Numbered from the stretch's first letter, positions 1-9,779 are shown. The stretch: 64,000 bases of DNA from Bradyrhizobium sp. 195 (GCF_023101665.1 NZ_CP082161.1:1488001-1552000), one strand, 5' to 3'. Numbers and translations are program-made. The notes: generated by a model not told the origin, from the sequence alone.

Positions 1-1
1 G

Positions 2-418
2 AACCTTTGTGAGAACCTCGGTTTTCCGCAGCTCGCGGACGATCCACGTTTCGATACCCTCAAGAAACGTACCGAACTCAGGGAAGAGATCAGGCCCCTC
101 ATCAGGGAGGGTCTCATGCAGCGTACAGCGATCGAGTGGGAAGAATTGCTGCTCGGCAAGCTCTCTTGCATCGCGGTCCGATCGATCGAAGACATGTTCG
201 ACCATCCGCAAATTCTGGCGGAGGATCTCGTTGTCGAGCATGAGCACCCCATAGTCGGCAAGTACAAGGCTATGAGCAAGTCGGTTCAGATGGGAATCGG
301 AGACAAGCAGACGAGGCGTGCTCCGATGCTGGGCGAGCATACCGACGAGGTCCTCGCGCAATTCGGATTTCAAAATGACGAAATCGCGACCCTTCGGGCA
401 ACAGGGGCTGCAGCTTGA
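2..418 (+). CDS. CaiB/BaiF-type (class III) CoA-transferase, C-terminal part
   Basis: The reading frame is open from the window edge to the TGA at 416-418, giving about 138 residues; the N-terminal part lies outside the window. The sequence fits the C-terminal region of class III CoA-transferases: a segment like NLGFPQLADDPRF, a charged helix ending in LIREGL, a 'HPQILAEDLVVEHEHP' stretch, and a closing 'LGEHTDEVLAQFGF' typical of the family end. These enzymes move CoA between carboxylic acids in acyl-CoA catabolism. The stop codon overlaps the TTG start of the following hydrolase, which suggests translational coupling in one operon. The specific acyl substrate cannot be read from the sequence. 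Confidence 0.85.
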   Translation, partial: NLCENLGFPQLADDPRFDTLKKRTELREEIRPLIREGLMQRTAIEWEELLLGKLSCIAVRSIEDMFDHPQILAEDLVVEHEHPIVGKYKAMSKSVQMGIGDKQTRRAPMLGEHTDEVLAQFGFQNDEIATLRATGAAA

Positions 419-1302
419 GAACTCAGATTTTCGGGGACATACGGGTCGATACGATCCCGGAATACGACTGGGCGGTGGACGGCGAGTGGCTACTCGCTGG
501 CGCGTCCAACGAGGTCATTGGCGAACATGCGCACTGGCTGGGACCAAGCCTAGTGGATCCGGAAACGCTCCATCTGAAGGGAAGCTCCCACGCGTATCTC
601 ATCCGCACGCGTCACCACACGATTCTGTTCGACACTTGCTGCGGCAATGACAAGGAGCGTCCGTATTACTTGCCCTGGCATCGGCTGCGCACGTCCTTTC
701 TCGAGAACCTGGCGCACGCAGGTGTTCTGCCGGAGCAGGTCGATTACGTCATGTGCTCCCACTTGCACGCCGATCACATCGGCTGGAACACGCTGCTGAA
801 GGATGGCAAATGGGTCCCCACGTTTCCCAATGCTCGCTATCTGATGAGCAAGGGGGAGTTCGAGTATTGGCGCGACGTCATCGAATCGGGCGAGGTCGGG
901 CCGAGCAGAAAGCTGCCCTTCGATGACAGCATTTTGCCAGTGGTGCAGCATGGCCTGGCGACTTTCGTAGAAGACGACCACGCCGTGGAGAACGAATTTC
1001 CAGACGAGGTGCGCTACTTTCCCTTGCATGGCCACACCCCGCACCACTGCGGTCTTTACCTGCGTTCCAAATCGCAGGACGCGATCTTCAGCGGCGATGC
1101 GATTCACCACCCGATCCAATTCGCTGAGCCGGATTGGGTGAACGGCAACGATCACATCATGGGCCGGCAGGTGATACGCGACCTGATCGGTCGCCTGATT
1201 GACACACCGACGAAGCTGTTGACGGCCCATTTTCCCGCACCGGCGGTGGGGCGTGTGGTGAGCGATGCGGGTCATGTCCGTTTTCGTTTTGACCGTGATT
1301 GA
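415..1302 (+). CDS. MBL-fold metallo-hydrolase (295 aa)
   Basis: This is a metallo-beta-lactamase-fold hydrolase. The zinc motif HLHADH is at residues 116-121, followed by GHTPHH, SGDAIHHP and TAHFP segments that supply the remaining His and Asp ligands in order. Length and layout match the quorum-quenching-lactonase-like and related MBL-fold hydrolases of alphaproteobacteria. The start is TTG at 415, overlapping the stop of the upstream CoA-transferase (TTGA), so the two are probably co-translated. No signal peptide is seen, so it should act in the cytoplasm. The substrate, possibly a lactone, thioester or cyclic amide, is unknown. The long opposite-strand frame here is a shadow. Confidence 0.85.
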   Translation: MRTQIFGDIRVDTIPEYDWAVDGEWLLAGASNEVIGEHAHWLGPSLVDPETLHLKGSSHAYLIRTRHHTILFDTCCGNDKERPYYLPWHRLRTSFLENLAHAGVLPEQVDYVMCSHLHADHIGWNTLLKDGKWVPTFPNARYLMSKGEFEYWRDVIESGEVGPSRKLPFDDSILPVVQHGLATFVEDDHAVENEFPDEVRYFPLHGHTPHHCGLYLRSKSQDAIFSGDAIHHPIQFAEPDWVNGNDHIMGRQVIRDLIGRLIDTPTKLLTAHFPAPAVGRVVSDAGHVRFRFDRD

Positions 1303-1439
1303 CGAGCGGCTGAACGTGCTCACTTGACGAGCCAAGCACACCTGCGCCAGCCCTCACGTTCCCTACTAGCCGGACCAGATTGTCCCAATACCAAGCCGCG
1401 CTACTTAGAAAAGAGACAAGCAGATTGAGTGAGGGTGTC

Positions 1440-2801
1440 GTGAGAGAAGCGCGCTCGGATACCGCGGCCGGATCTGCCGGCGCTGGCCAAATTTCGAAGG
1501 ACAGCTTCGCCCGCGCGCGGCTGGTTTTCCGGATGGGACCTCGCGCGTGACCATTGAGCGCGATCCGGAGCCAATCTATATCGAGCGGGGCGCGGGCAGT
1601 TACGTGTTCGACGTTGACGGGCGGCGATTCCTAGATCTTAATTGCAACTTCACGACCCTCATTCATGGCCACGCTTTCCCGCCGGTAGTGCAGGCGCTCT
1701 CGGACCAGATCCAGCGCGGCAGCTGCGTTGCAAACCCGACTAAGGGTGAAATCGAGCTTGCAGAGTTGCTCTGTGGCCGGATCCCCCACCTTGATCGCGT
1801 CCGTTTCGTCAACACAGGAACAGAGGCGGTTCTGTTCGCGGTAAAGGCGGCGCGTGCTTTCACGGGCCGCACGAAAATCGCTAAGATCGAGGGCGCCTAC
1901 CATGTCGCATATGATTGGGTCGAAGTCAGTCAGGCTTCTGCGCCCTCCAGTTGGAGTGATCCCGCGCGCCCCATATCGGTCCGGAATTACCGGGGTATGC
2001 CGGACAGCGTGCTGGATGAAGTGGTCGTGATCCGCTTCAACGATGTCGAAGGCGCGCGCCAGCTCTTGTCAGCGCATGCCCGGGATCTGGCCGCCATCGT
2101 TCTCGATCCCATGCCGAGTCGTGGTGGCCTGATTGCGCCCAAACCCGAGTTCATCGCAGCTGTGCAGGAAACCGCGCGCAACAACGGGATCCTGGTGATC
2201 GCAGACGAGGTTCTCAATCTCAGACAAGGTTTTCAGAACGCTTCCGCTCGCCATGGCCTCTTGCCTGACGTCATCACCATGGGCAAGATCATCGGCGGGG
2301 GCCTTCCCATCGGGGCGGTTGGCGGCCGCGCGGACGTCATGAAGGTTTTCGACGCCTCAGCCGGGCGGCCTTTGCTGCCGCAGCGTGGCACCTTCTCGGC
2401 CAACCCGCTTTCGATGATCGCTGGTCTTGCCTCGATGCGGCATCTCGATCACGCGGCCCTCCCCCATCTTGAGAGCTCGGGATCCTTATTCGAGACGCGA
2501 TCAGCCAGCTCATCGAAAAGAAGGCTGTCTCGCTGTGCGTGACCGGCATCGCATCGCTGTTCCGCATCCATCCGGTGGTCCGGCCGCCGGGCGACTATCG
2601 CGCGGCCTATCTCACGCAAGGGGGAGCTGCCGTGATGAAGGGCTTACGCGCTTCTTTGCTTCCAACGGCATTATCCTGCCCTACGGGGCTGCAGCCTGTC
2701 TCTCCACGCCGATAACGCGCGGTGATGCCGAACTCGTCGTCGACGTGTTCGCTGGCTTTCTCGACAGTGACCACAACAATTTGGATCTCATTCAGGTATA
2801 G
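1440..2801 (+). pseudogene. class III aminotransferase (glutamate-1-semialdehyde aminomutase-like), three frameshifts
   Basis: The protein can be followed through four segments. A GTG at 1440 opens the N-terminus, which breaks near 1525 inside 'ARLVF|PDGTSRVTIERD'. The main frame, 1547 to about 2470, carries the PLP features: 'NTGTEAVLFAVKAAR', 'VIADEV', and Lys at codon 2285-2287 in 'TMGKIIGGGLPIG'. A third frame from about 2475 reads 'IRDAISQLIEKKAV' to 'GDYRAAYLT'. A fourth from about 2640 reads 'GLTRFFASNGIILPYGAAA' to the stop at 2801. With all frames joined it is a near full-length GSA-aminomutase-like enzyme, so it is a recently broken gene. It ends 2 bp before the thiamine-diphosphate enzyme, so both were probably in one operon. 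Confidence 0.85.
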
Positions 2802-2803
2802 AG

Positions 2804-4514
2804 ATGACCGAAGAAACAGTTGCGCAACGCATCGCCCGCGCCTTGCAGCGTCATGGCGTGAAAGTCATTTTTGGCCAGAGCTTGCCGTCAGCTGTCATCC
2901 TCGCTTGCGAAGCCATAGGAATTCGCCAGATCGCCTATCGCCAGGAGAACATGGGGGGCGCCATGGCCGATGGTTATGCGCGCGTGTCGGGACGAATCGC
3001 AGTCGTTGCAGCGCAGAACGGTCCCGCTGCAACCCTGCTGGTGCCGCCGCTTGCGGAGGCCTACAAGGCAAGCGTCCCGATCGTTGCTCTCGTGCAGGAA
3101 GTCGAGCGCAATCAGCTCGATCGCAATGCCTTCCAGGAACTCGATCACTTTGCGCTGTTTTCTTCCTGCGCCAAATGGGTGCGCCGCATCATCACTGCTG
3201 ATCGCGTCGACGACTATGTTGATGCCGCCTTTGTCGCTGCCGGCAGTGGCCGTCCGGGCCCGGCCGTCCTGATGCTGCCGGCCGACCTGTTGCGGGAGAA
3301 AGTGCCGGCCACCGTACGAGAACGTCGATCGAATCTTGGCAAATGGCCGATCGATCGCACGCGGCCAGCGGATGTGGACCTTCGCAAGGCGGTCCTTGCG
3401 ATCGCCTCCGCAAAGGCCCCCGTTGTGCTTGCCGGCGGCGGTGCAACGTCTCCGGCTGCTGCCGCCGCTCTCGCAAAGCTGCAGGACCTCGCCCATCTGC
3501 CGGTTTTCACGACAAACATGGGCAAAGGAGCCGTCAATGAAACTCACCCGCTCTCGGCGGGCGTCCTCGGAGCACTGGTCGGCCCGCGTTTGCTCGGACG
3601 GCATGCGCTGCCGATCCTCAACGACGCGGATCTCGTCCTCCTGATCGGCACGCGTACCAACCAGAACGGGACGGGCAACTGGCGGCAGGTGCCTTCGACC
3701 GCGCGCGTCATCCACATCGACGTCGATCCCCAGGAAATCGGACGCAATTACGAGTCCGTCCGCCTGCTCGGTGATGCTGCCGCCACGGTCGAGGCGCTGT
3801 GCACCGGGCTTGAACAGGTCGACCTGTCCTTGCGTCGTGACAAGCGTAAACCTCTCGAGGACCGCATCGCCTCGGCCTGGAAAAAGTTCGACAGCGATCG
3901 CTCGGTCTTCTGGGGAAGCAACAGCACCCCGATCCGCCCCGAGCGCGTGATGCGAGAGGTGCAGGCTCGTCTGACGCCGGAAACGATCGTGATGGCGGAC
4001 GCCAGCTACTCCTCGATGTGGGTCGTAGGCCAGCTTCGGACCCGAACATCGGGCGAACGGTTTCTGACTCCGCGGGGATTAGCCGGGCTCGGCTGGGGAT
4101 TGCCGCTCGCAATCGGCGCCAAGGTGGCGCGCCCGGCAAGCCCCGTCATTGCTCTGGTCGGCGACGGCGGCTTCGCCGACAGCTGGGCCGAGCTTGAAAC
4201 GCCGCAGCAATGTTGCCGTCATTGTCATCGTGCTCAACAACGGCATCCTCGGATTCCAAAAGGATGCGGAGACGGTAAAGTTCGGCGGCTATACGACGGC
4301 CTGTCATTTTGCGCCGGTCGATCATGCCGCCATCGCGCGGGCATGCGGCTGCGGCGGCATCGTCGTAAAGGGGTCAGGTGATCTCGGCAAGGTGCTTGAC
4401 CTCGCCCTTGGCGAGCAGCGGCCGTGGCTGATCGAAATCGTTCCCGATCCGGCGGCTCATCCGCCCATCTCGCTCTTCGACGGTACACTCGATCGGGCAG
4501 CCGAGGCGGTCTGA
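2804..4514 (+). pseudogene. thiamine-diphosphate-dependent enzyme, acetolactate-synthase-like, one frameshift
   Basis: This resembles the large subunit of acetolactate synthase and related benzoylformate-decarboxylase-type enzymes. The N-terminal TPP domain has the conserved Glu in 'AYRQENMGGAMADGYAR'; a central domain follows; the C-terminal TPP domain begins at 'GLGWGLPLAIGAK'. The frame from 2804 breaks near 4195-4205. The rest ('RSNVAVIVIVLNNGILGF' to the stop at 4514) is in another frame. The break falls between the GDGG and NNG halves of the GDG-N TPP/Mg2+ motif, so either truncated product would be inactive. Joined, the protein is about 569 residues, a normal family length. The opposite-strand frames are shadows. 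Confidence 0.85.
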
Positions 4515-4666
4515 GAGCTTCGGCAGCTTCGCAGCTGAACGACAGGTATTGAGGCCCGACCGGGTCGGTTTTGTCGCCGACGCCGGTCTGTTCAGGCGGT
4601 TGCTCATGCGGCCCGGCAGGGCGGCGGCAAGCGCGAAGCAACATTGAGAATGCGAAGGGATTGCTG

Positions 4667-4910
4667 ATGGATACTTACCGACACTACATCGCCGGCCGCT
4701 GGAGTCCAATACGTTGGAGGTGATCAATCCCTCGGATGGGGCCAAAATGGCCGAGATCGCGCGCGGGGGAGCATCCGAAATCGACGCTGCGGTCGCAGCG
4801 GGCCATGCCGCCCGGAAGGGATCTTGGGGCAAGCTCGATGCGATTTCGCGCGGCCGCGCCTTGCTCAAAATGGCCGAGCTTGGTCGCGATGTTTCACTTG
4901 CCAATCCCAG
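4667..4910 (+). pseudogene. NAD(P)-dependent aldehyde dehydrogenase, N-terminal stub
   Basis: ATG at 4667 reads 'MDTYRHYIAGRWSP' and then meets a stop. After a small frameshift near 4705 the frame reads 'LEVINPSDGAKMAEIARG' and 'GRALLKMAELGRDV', which is the typical N-terminus of an aldehyde dehydrogenase. Similarity stops near 4900. About 400 residues, including the catalytic Cys and Glu, are missing. It is a remnant downstream of the broken aminotransferase and TPP-enzyme genes and supports the view that a whole catabolic operon is decaying here. Confidence 0.75.
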
Positions 4911-5086
4911 GCTTGGGACACTTGCGTTGAGCTCGACTCTTTCGTCGTCCTATTCCTCACTTGACGAACGCCCTCTGGCCGCACCTCTCAGCGGGCGGCC
5001 CGTTTTCTCTCTCGGGCAATGCGCGCGAGCCGGCTTCCGAAGCACAATCGGCTCGTTAGAGCATGAGCCATTCATCGGCGTGGACA

Positions 5087-5110
5087 TGGTGCAATCTGCA
5101 AATCGCACCA
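5087..5110. promoter_or_regulatory. imperfect 24-bp palindrome upstream of hyuA
   Basis: The half-sites TGGTGCAATCTG and (reverse complement) TGGTGCGATTTG match at 10 of 12 positions; the outer TGGTGC/GCACCA arms are perfect. The site lies about 60 bp before the hyuA ATG in an otherwise non-coding stretch (about 4910-5169). That position and symmetry fit a dimeric repressor or activator operator. The binding protein is not known. Confidence 0.4.
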
Positions 5111-5169
5111 AGTTCCTGTTTCCGTAAATGACAGTTGTGACGACACATAGCACCAAATCGGAGTGACGA

Positions 5170-7245
5170 ATGCTTGTTGCGCCCTGGCGAATTGGTATCG
5201 ACATCGGAGGGACCTTTACCGATGTCGTGGCCATCGACGCAAACGGCCAAATCGAGGTCCTTAAGTCGCCTTCAAGGCCGGATGACCCAACCGCTGGTGT
5301 CATGGCAGCGCTGGATGCGGTTGCGCGGCGGCTCGATGTAGCCACCGAGCAGTTGCTGGGCGGATGCTCGATGCTTGTACATGGATCGACAATTGCGACC
5401 AACACAGTCCTCGAGGGCAAAGGTGCCAAGGTTGGCCTACTGGCCACCAAGGGATTCCGTGATACCCTCCAAATTCGGCGCGGCATCCGCGAAGAGCCTT
5501 GGAATCATCGTCCGCCGTTTCCCGATGTGCTCGTTCCCAGGCGCTGGCGTTTGCCGGTCGGCGGACGACTCGATAAGGACGGCGCGGAGCTTGCACCCCT
5601 CAATGAAGCCGACGTGAAAGCCGCGTCGAAGGCCTTCAAGAATGACGGCGTCGAGTGCGTGGCGGTCTCCTTCCTTCACAGCTACGCCAACCGCGCGCAC
5701 GAACGTCTGGCCATGCAGATCCTTGGATCCGATTGGCATCCGGATGCGATCTTCTGCTCTCACGAGATTTCACCCTACGCCGGTGAGTACGGCCGTACGT
5801 CCTCGACGGTGTTGGCAGCCTATGTCTCGCGGCGCGTTGTGCCTGATCTGCGGTCGCTGGAGGGAATTCTGCGTCAAAGCGGATTGTTCGGCCCACTGCT
5901 CCTGATCCAGAGCAATGGCGGCATCGCGTCCGTCGACGAAATCGCCCGCAATCCCGCGTGTCTCCTCCTGTCGGGCCCCGCCGCGCAAGTCGGTGCGCTC
6001 AGGCACGTCGCGGCGACTGCTGGAATGGACAATCTGATCTCTCTCGAAATGGGCGGCACGAGCTGCGATCTCGCCTTGATGGAGCGGGGACGCGTCCACT
6101 CGACCGATCGTATCGACATTGCGCGATATCTCGCGCTCGTACCAAGTGTCGACATCCACTCCGTCAGCGCTGGCGGCGGCAGCATCGCGCGCCTGGATGC
6201 CGGCGGTATGGTGACGCTGGGTCCAGATGGCGCAGGATCCACCCCGGGACCGGTATGCTATCGGCGCGGCGGCCAAAATCCGACCAACACGGACGCCCAG
6301 CTCGTCCTTGGCCGTCTGGCGCCCGGCCCCTTTGCCGGCGGCACGCTCGATCTCGACGATGAGACGGCTCGCAAGGCGCTACAGCGGGTCTATGGCGAGA
6401 CGATTGGACTTGCGCCGGAAGCCGCAGCACTTGGCGTGGTCGAGCTGATGGACCAGAATCTGCGTCATGCTGTCGAGCATGTCAGCGCGGAGGGAGGGTT
6501 CGATCTTCGTAAGTTTATCCTCGTCGCCGTCGGCGGAGCCGGCGCGCTCCATACCACCTCCGTTGCCAAGAGCGTTGGCTGTTCGGGGGTGTACATTCCC
6601 AGACTTGCGGGCGTGTTTTGTGCCTTCGGCATGCTCAATTCAGATGTGCGCCTCGACGAGGTGCGGACCATCCGGCGTTCTTTGGACCAAGATGCGTTGC
6701 AGGACTTGGAAGGTGTGGCGCACGAGCTCGAGACGGGGCTGCGCGCCCGCCTGATGGCTTATGGCGAGACCGGAGGCCATCCGATCTTCAGCCGTCACAT
6801 CGATCTCAATTATCTCGGTCAGCAGTCTCAGCTCTCCGCCGAGTGGACGGACAACGACATCGAAGGCATCATCGCTTCCTACGAAGAGCGCTACAGTCGT
6901 CTCTATGGCCATGCCCACAAGCATTCGCCCCTGATGACATGTGCGCTGCGCGTGAGCGGCTCACGGCGCTTCCCTCGCGTTTCGATCCAGAAAACGGCGG
7001 GTGCTGAATACTCTCCTCAGGCGGCATCGAAGCGTCGTGTCGTCGTAAGCCGCGACATCGGCCCCCTGAATGTGAGTGTCTACGAGGGCACAGGTCTCAA
7101 GCCGGGCGCGCATCTCATTGGGCCGGCCATCATCAACGACATGACCACGACTGTTTTCATCGAAAAAGACGATAGGCTCCACGTGGACGCATCGAACAAC
7201 TTCGTTGTTGAATTGGCCGTTCCTGCTCAAGGAGGCGCGAAATGA
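5170..7245 (+). CDS. hyuA: hydantoinase/oxoprolinase subunit A (HyuA-like, 691 aa)
   Basis: The N-terminal nucleotide-binding motif GIDIGGTFTDVV is at residues 9-20, typical of the Hydant_A_N domain. The central Hydantoinase_A domain has 'EMGGTSCDLALMERG' and 'SAGGGSIARLDAGG' followed by 'GSTPGPVCYRRGG'. A C-terminal domain completes a usual-length A subunit. These proteins pair with HyuB in ATP-dependent opening of 5-membered cyclic amides (N-methylhydantoin, 5-oxoproline) or in related carboxylases. ATG 5170 is preceded by GGAG at 5160-5163. The hyuB start overlaps this stop (ATGA, 7242-7245), indicating co-translation. The gene is intact although the genes upstream are broken. The exact substrate cannot be assigned. 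Confidence 0.93.
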   Translation: MLVAPWRIGIDIGGTFTDVVAIDANGQIEVLKSPSRPDDPTAGVMAALDAVARRLDVATEQLLGGCSMLVHGSTIATNTVLEGKGAKVGLLATKGFRDTLQIRRGIREEPWNHRPPFPDVLVPRRWRLPVGGRLDKDGAELAPLNEADVKAASKAFKNDGVECVAVSFLHSYANRAHERLAMQILGSDWHPDAIFCSHEISPYAGEYGRTSSTVLAAYVSRRVVPDLRSLEGILRQSGLFGPLLLIQSNGGIASVDEIARNPACLLLSGPAAQVGALRHVAATAGMDNLISLEMGGTSCDLALMERGRVHSTDRIDIARYLALVPSVDIHSVSAGGGSIARLDAGGMVTLGPDGAGSTPGPVCYRRGGQNPTNTDAQLVLGRLAPGPFAGGTLDLDDETARKALQRVYGETIGLAPEAAALGVVELMDQNLRHAVEHVSAEGGFDLRKFILVAVGGAGALHTTSVAKSVGCSGVYIPRLAGVFCAFGMLNSDVRLDEVRTIRRSLDQDALQDLEGVAHELETGLRARLMAYGETGGHPIFSRHIDLNYLGQQSQLSAEWTDNDIEGIIASYEERYSRLYGHAHKHSPLMTCALRVSGSRRFPRVSIQKTAGAEYSPQAASKRRVVVSRDIGPLNVSVYEGTGLKPGAHLIGPAIINDMTTTVFIEKDDRLHVDASNNFVVELAVPAQGGAK

Positions 7246-8990
7246 AGGTGATTGATCCGATCAGCCTTGCTCTCGGTCAGAAGCAACTCGATCATATTTG
7301 CCGAACCATGGGTTGGGTCATGGCGCGGACGGCGAGAAGCCCGATCTTCAGCCAGTCCCATGACTTCTCCTGTTTCATCGGAAGTAGTGCCGGACAGGTT
7401 GTCTCCCAGGCAGACGGCATCCCGATCCACACGGGTGGCGGCGCTATTGCGCTCTCGCGGCTCCTCGAGACTTTCGCAGGCCGCATCAACCCCGGCGATT
7501 GCTTCTTGGCGAACGATCCATATGTCGCCGGCGGCAACCATCTCCCCGATTTCACGATCATGCGGCCGGTCTTTCTGAACGGAACGTTAATCGCATTCAC
7601 CTGCAACCGTGCACACCAGTCAGACATTGGAGGCGGCGCGGCAGGAACCTACAATCCCAAGGCCGAGGAGATCTTCCACGAGGGTCTGCGCATTCCCGTC
7701 GTGAAGCTGGTTGCTCGAGGGGAGATTCAGGACGACATTTGGCGCTTAATCCTCCTCAACTCCAGAACGCCGGACCTGCTCGACGGGGACCTGCGCGCGA
7801 TGCTCGGCTCGACCGAAATCGGTGGAAAGCGTCTTCAGGATATGGCAGCCCCACCTGAGGCGGAAGGACTCAGCCAGTTGTTCGCCTCACTTCTCGACTG
7901 GGCCGAAGAGAGCTTTGTCGCCGCGATACGTCAACTTAAGCCAGGTACCTATACGGGCGTAGACTTCTTTGATCACGATTGCTTCGAAACCATAGACGCC
8001 CGCATCAAGACCGCGATCACCGTCACGGGCGACGAAATCCTCGTCGATTTTGCCGGCGCGAGTCCGCAGATGCGCGGGCTCAAAAACAGTTCACTCGCGA
8101 ACACGCGATCGGCCGTGCTCTTTGGATTGATCTCATTCCTTGGCGCCCATATTCCGCGCAACGACGGAGTGTTCCGCCGCGTTCGCGTCGACGCGCCGGA
8201 AGGATCTCTGGTCAATGCAAAGCCTCCGGCGCCCGTGACCTCGGCGACGACCTATCCAGCGCACCAGATCATCCACGTCATCTGGCAGGCGCTCAGCCCA
8301 GCGGCTCCCGAATTGAGCTGTGCGGGCTGGAGCCGGATCTCGCATTGCAACACCTCAGGCATTGACCAAGGTGGACGTTACTACGTCGCATATCAATGGT
8401 TGGCTCAGCCCGGAGCCGGCGCGGTCAAAGGTCGCGACGGGTTCAATGTCATGGGACAGATCACCACTCTTGGCGGTCTCGCCTTGCCGGACGTCGAAAA
8501 CTTTGAGACGACCTATCCCTTCCTTGTCGAACGTCAGGAGTTCGTCACCGACGGCGGCGGTCCGGGGCGCTATCGGGGCGGCACCGGAGCGGAGGCAACC
8601 GTTCGTGTGAACTACCCGGCGGAGTACTCATTCCGCGGCGAGGGTAACGGCAATCCCACATCGTTTGGAGCTCTCGGCGGACAGGCCGCAGGGATCGGAA
8701 GCTGCTCGATCAAGTTCGAAGATGGCGCATCTTACGTTCCGCCTCGTTTCGGGGTTGAACGGCTACCTTCGTTGACCCTGACGATCAAGGCCGCAGACGG
8801 CGGCGGCTTCGGTTCACCGCTGGAGCGTCACCCGGCAGAAGTCTTGAACGACGTTCTTGATGGAATGGTCAGTCGTGAAAAGGCTGAGGCAGACTATGGG
8901 ATCATTCTGATCGGTGGCGATCTGAAAGTCGACGAAGAGGCAACGCGAGTGCGCCGTCAACAACTGACGAAGGTTGAATGTAGGCCGTAA
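7242..8990 (+). CDS. hyuB: hydantoinase/oxoprolinase subunit B (HyuB-like, 582 aa)
   Basis: This is a full-length B subunit with 'HTGGGAIALSRLLETF', 'FLANDPYVAGGNHLPDF', 'HQSDIGGGAAGTY' and, near residue 430, 'DGGGPGRYRGGTG', all characteristic of the Hydantoinase_B family. It forms the catalytic complex with HyuA in the cytoplasm; the overlapping ATGA links the two genes. Downstream there is a 108-bp gap with a perfect palindrome, then a thioesterase. No frameshift or missing motif was noticed. Whether the complex acts on hydantoins, 5-oxoproline or another cyclic imide is open; nearby racemase-like genes make a hydantoin-type substrate plausible but not proven. Confidence 0.93.
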   Translation: MKVIDPISLALGQKQLDHICRTMGWVMARTARSPIFSQSHDFSCFIGSSAGQVVSQADGIPIHTGGGAIALSRLLETFAGRINPGDCFLANDPYVAGGNHLPDFTIMRPVFLNGTLIAFTCNRAHQSDIGGGAAGTYNPKAEEIFHEGLRIPVVKLVARGEIQDDIWRLILLNSRTPDLLDGDLRAMLGSTEIGGKRLQDMAAPPEAEGLSQLFASLLDWAEESFVAAIRQLKPGTYTGVDFFDHDCFETIDARIKTAITVTGDEILVDFAGASPQMRGLKNSSLANTRSAVLFGLISFLGAHIPRNDGVFRRVRVDAPEGSLVNAKPPAPVTSATTYPAHQIIHVIWQALSPAAPELSCAGWSRISHCNTSGIDQGGRYYVAYQWLAQPGAGAVKGRDGFNVMGQITTLGGLALPDVENFETTYPFLVERQEFVTDGGGPGRYRGGTGAEATVRVNYPAEYSFRGEGNGNPTSFGALGGQAAGIGSCSIKFEDGASYVPPRFGVERLPSLTLTIKAADGGGFGSPLERHPAEVLNDVLDGMVSREKAEADYGIILIGGDLKVDEEATRVRRQQLTKVECRP

Positions 8991-9010
8991 AGCAACTTCT
9001 CGCTCCCAGA

Positions 9011-9026
9011 GCGTTCCATGGAACGC
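9011..9026. promoter_or_regulatory. perfect 16-bp palindrome GCGTTCCATGGAACGC
   Basis: The 16 bases are fully self-complementary and lie 20 bp after the hyuB stop and about 70 bp before the thioesterase ATG. There is no loop and no T-run, so it suits a protein-binding site better than a terminator. Its role is unknown. Confidence 0.4.
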
Positions 9027-9098
9027 ACGCCTACTCGCTCGCGACCATGGCAGGCAGCCAATTCTTAATCAGGCGGTGGGTTTACACATGGAGGGCCA

Positions 9099-9572
9099 AT
9101 GCACGACTCAAAAGGTACCAAGTCAAGTTTGCTGTCACGCCCTGACCTGCATGAGGCCACCGAAGGCGAGTTCAAAGGCTGGCGTACGTGGACCTTCGAC
9201 AGCTTTCTGAATCTTACCGGGCCTTTTTGGCACCGGGTGGAGGCAGATCGAAGCGTGCGTTGCGCTTTTCGCGCTCAGGAGAAGCACCTCAATGGAGCCG
9301 GAAATGTTCACGGCGGCTGTTTCATGGCCTTTGTGGACTATACAATCTTTGCTTTGGCAGGCTTCGTGCTCGACGGCCAAGGGGTTACCGTTTCGCTATG
9401 CACCGACTTTCTCGGGGCCGCGCGGGAGGGCGAACTGATAGAGGCCACCGGCGAAGTGACTCGCGCCGGCGGGTTGCTGATCTTTGTCAGAGGCGAACTC
9501 AAGACTAGCGACCGCCTGCTAGTGACCTTTTCCGGCACCATCAAGCGGTTGAGACGTAAGGCCGGCAAATAG
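9099..9572 (+). CDS. PaaI/YbgC-type hotdog-fold thioesterase (157 aa)
   Basis: The hotdog thioesterase hallmark is 'NVHGGCFMAFVDYTIFALA', with the HGG turn followed by the long central helix, and then beta strands 'VTVSLCTDFLGAAREGELIEA' and 'LIFVRGEL'. Such proteins hydrolyse acyl- or aryl-CoA thioesters in the cytoplasm. ATG 9099 follows GGAGGG at 9089-9094 at good spacing. It lies in the same direction as hyuAB and the CoA-transferase, so it may release products or recycle CoA in the same pathway. The substrate is not identifiable from sequence. Confidence 0.85.
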   Translation: MHDSKGTKSSLLSRPDLHEATEGEFKGWRTWTFDSFLNLTGPFWHRVEADRSVRCAFRAQEKHLNGAGNVHGGCFMAFVDYTIFALAGFVLDGQGVTVSLCTDFLGAAREGELIEATGEVTRAGGLLIFVRGELKTSDRLLVTFSGTIKRLRRKAGK

Positions 9573-9654
9573 CGCGGATCTCGCCCAATCAGGCATCACG
9601 TCAGTTTGCCCAAGTCAGACAAAGGCTCGCGCGAATCCAGCTCACAGGCTGCCT

Positions 9655-9779
9655 CGACGCCCTGGATCAGTATGCCGAGATTGGCGAGCAGACCGGCAAG
9701 CCATAAGCGCCGGAAGGTCGCATAGCGAAGCGGAGCGGCTATGCCATCGGCGCTGAATGTCTGGGGTTCGATCCGTCAT
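9655..9779 (-). pseudogene. MFS transporter, N-terminal remnant (paralogue of the gene at 56385-58070)
   Basis: The minus strand from ATG 9779 matches the start of the intact MFS gene at 58070 almost base for base ('...TTCAGCGCCGATGGCATA' and the following 'RYAAFRRIWLAGLLANLG'-encoding stretch). A deletion of about 5 bp near the start shifts the frame, and the similarity ends near 9655. It is a dead fragment and marks one end of a duplicated block shared with 57.9-60.1 kb. Confidence 0.8.

Noticed and set aside
2888..3715. 275-codon minus frame over the TPP enzyme
   Set aside because: No motif, and it lies antisense to a clear enzyme gene.
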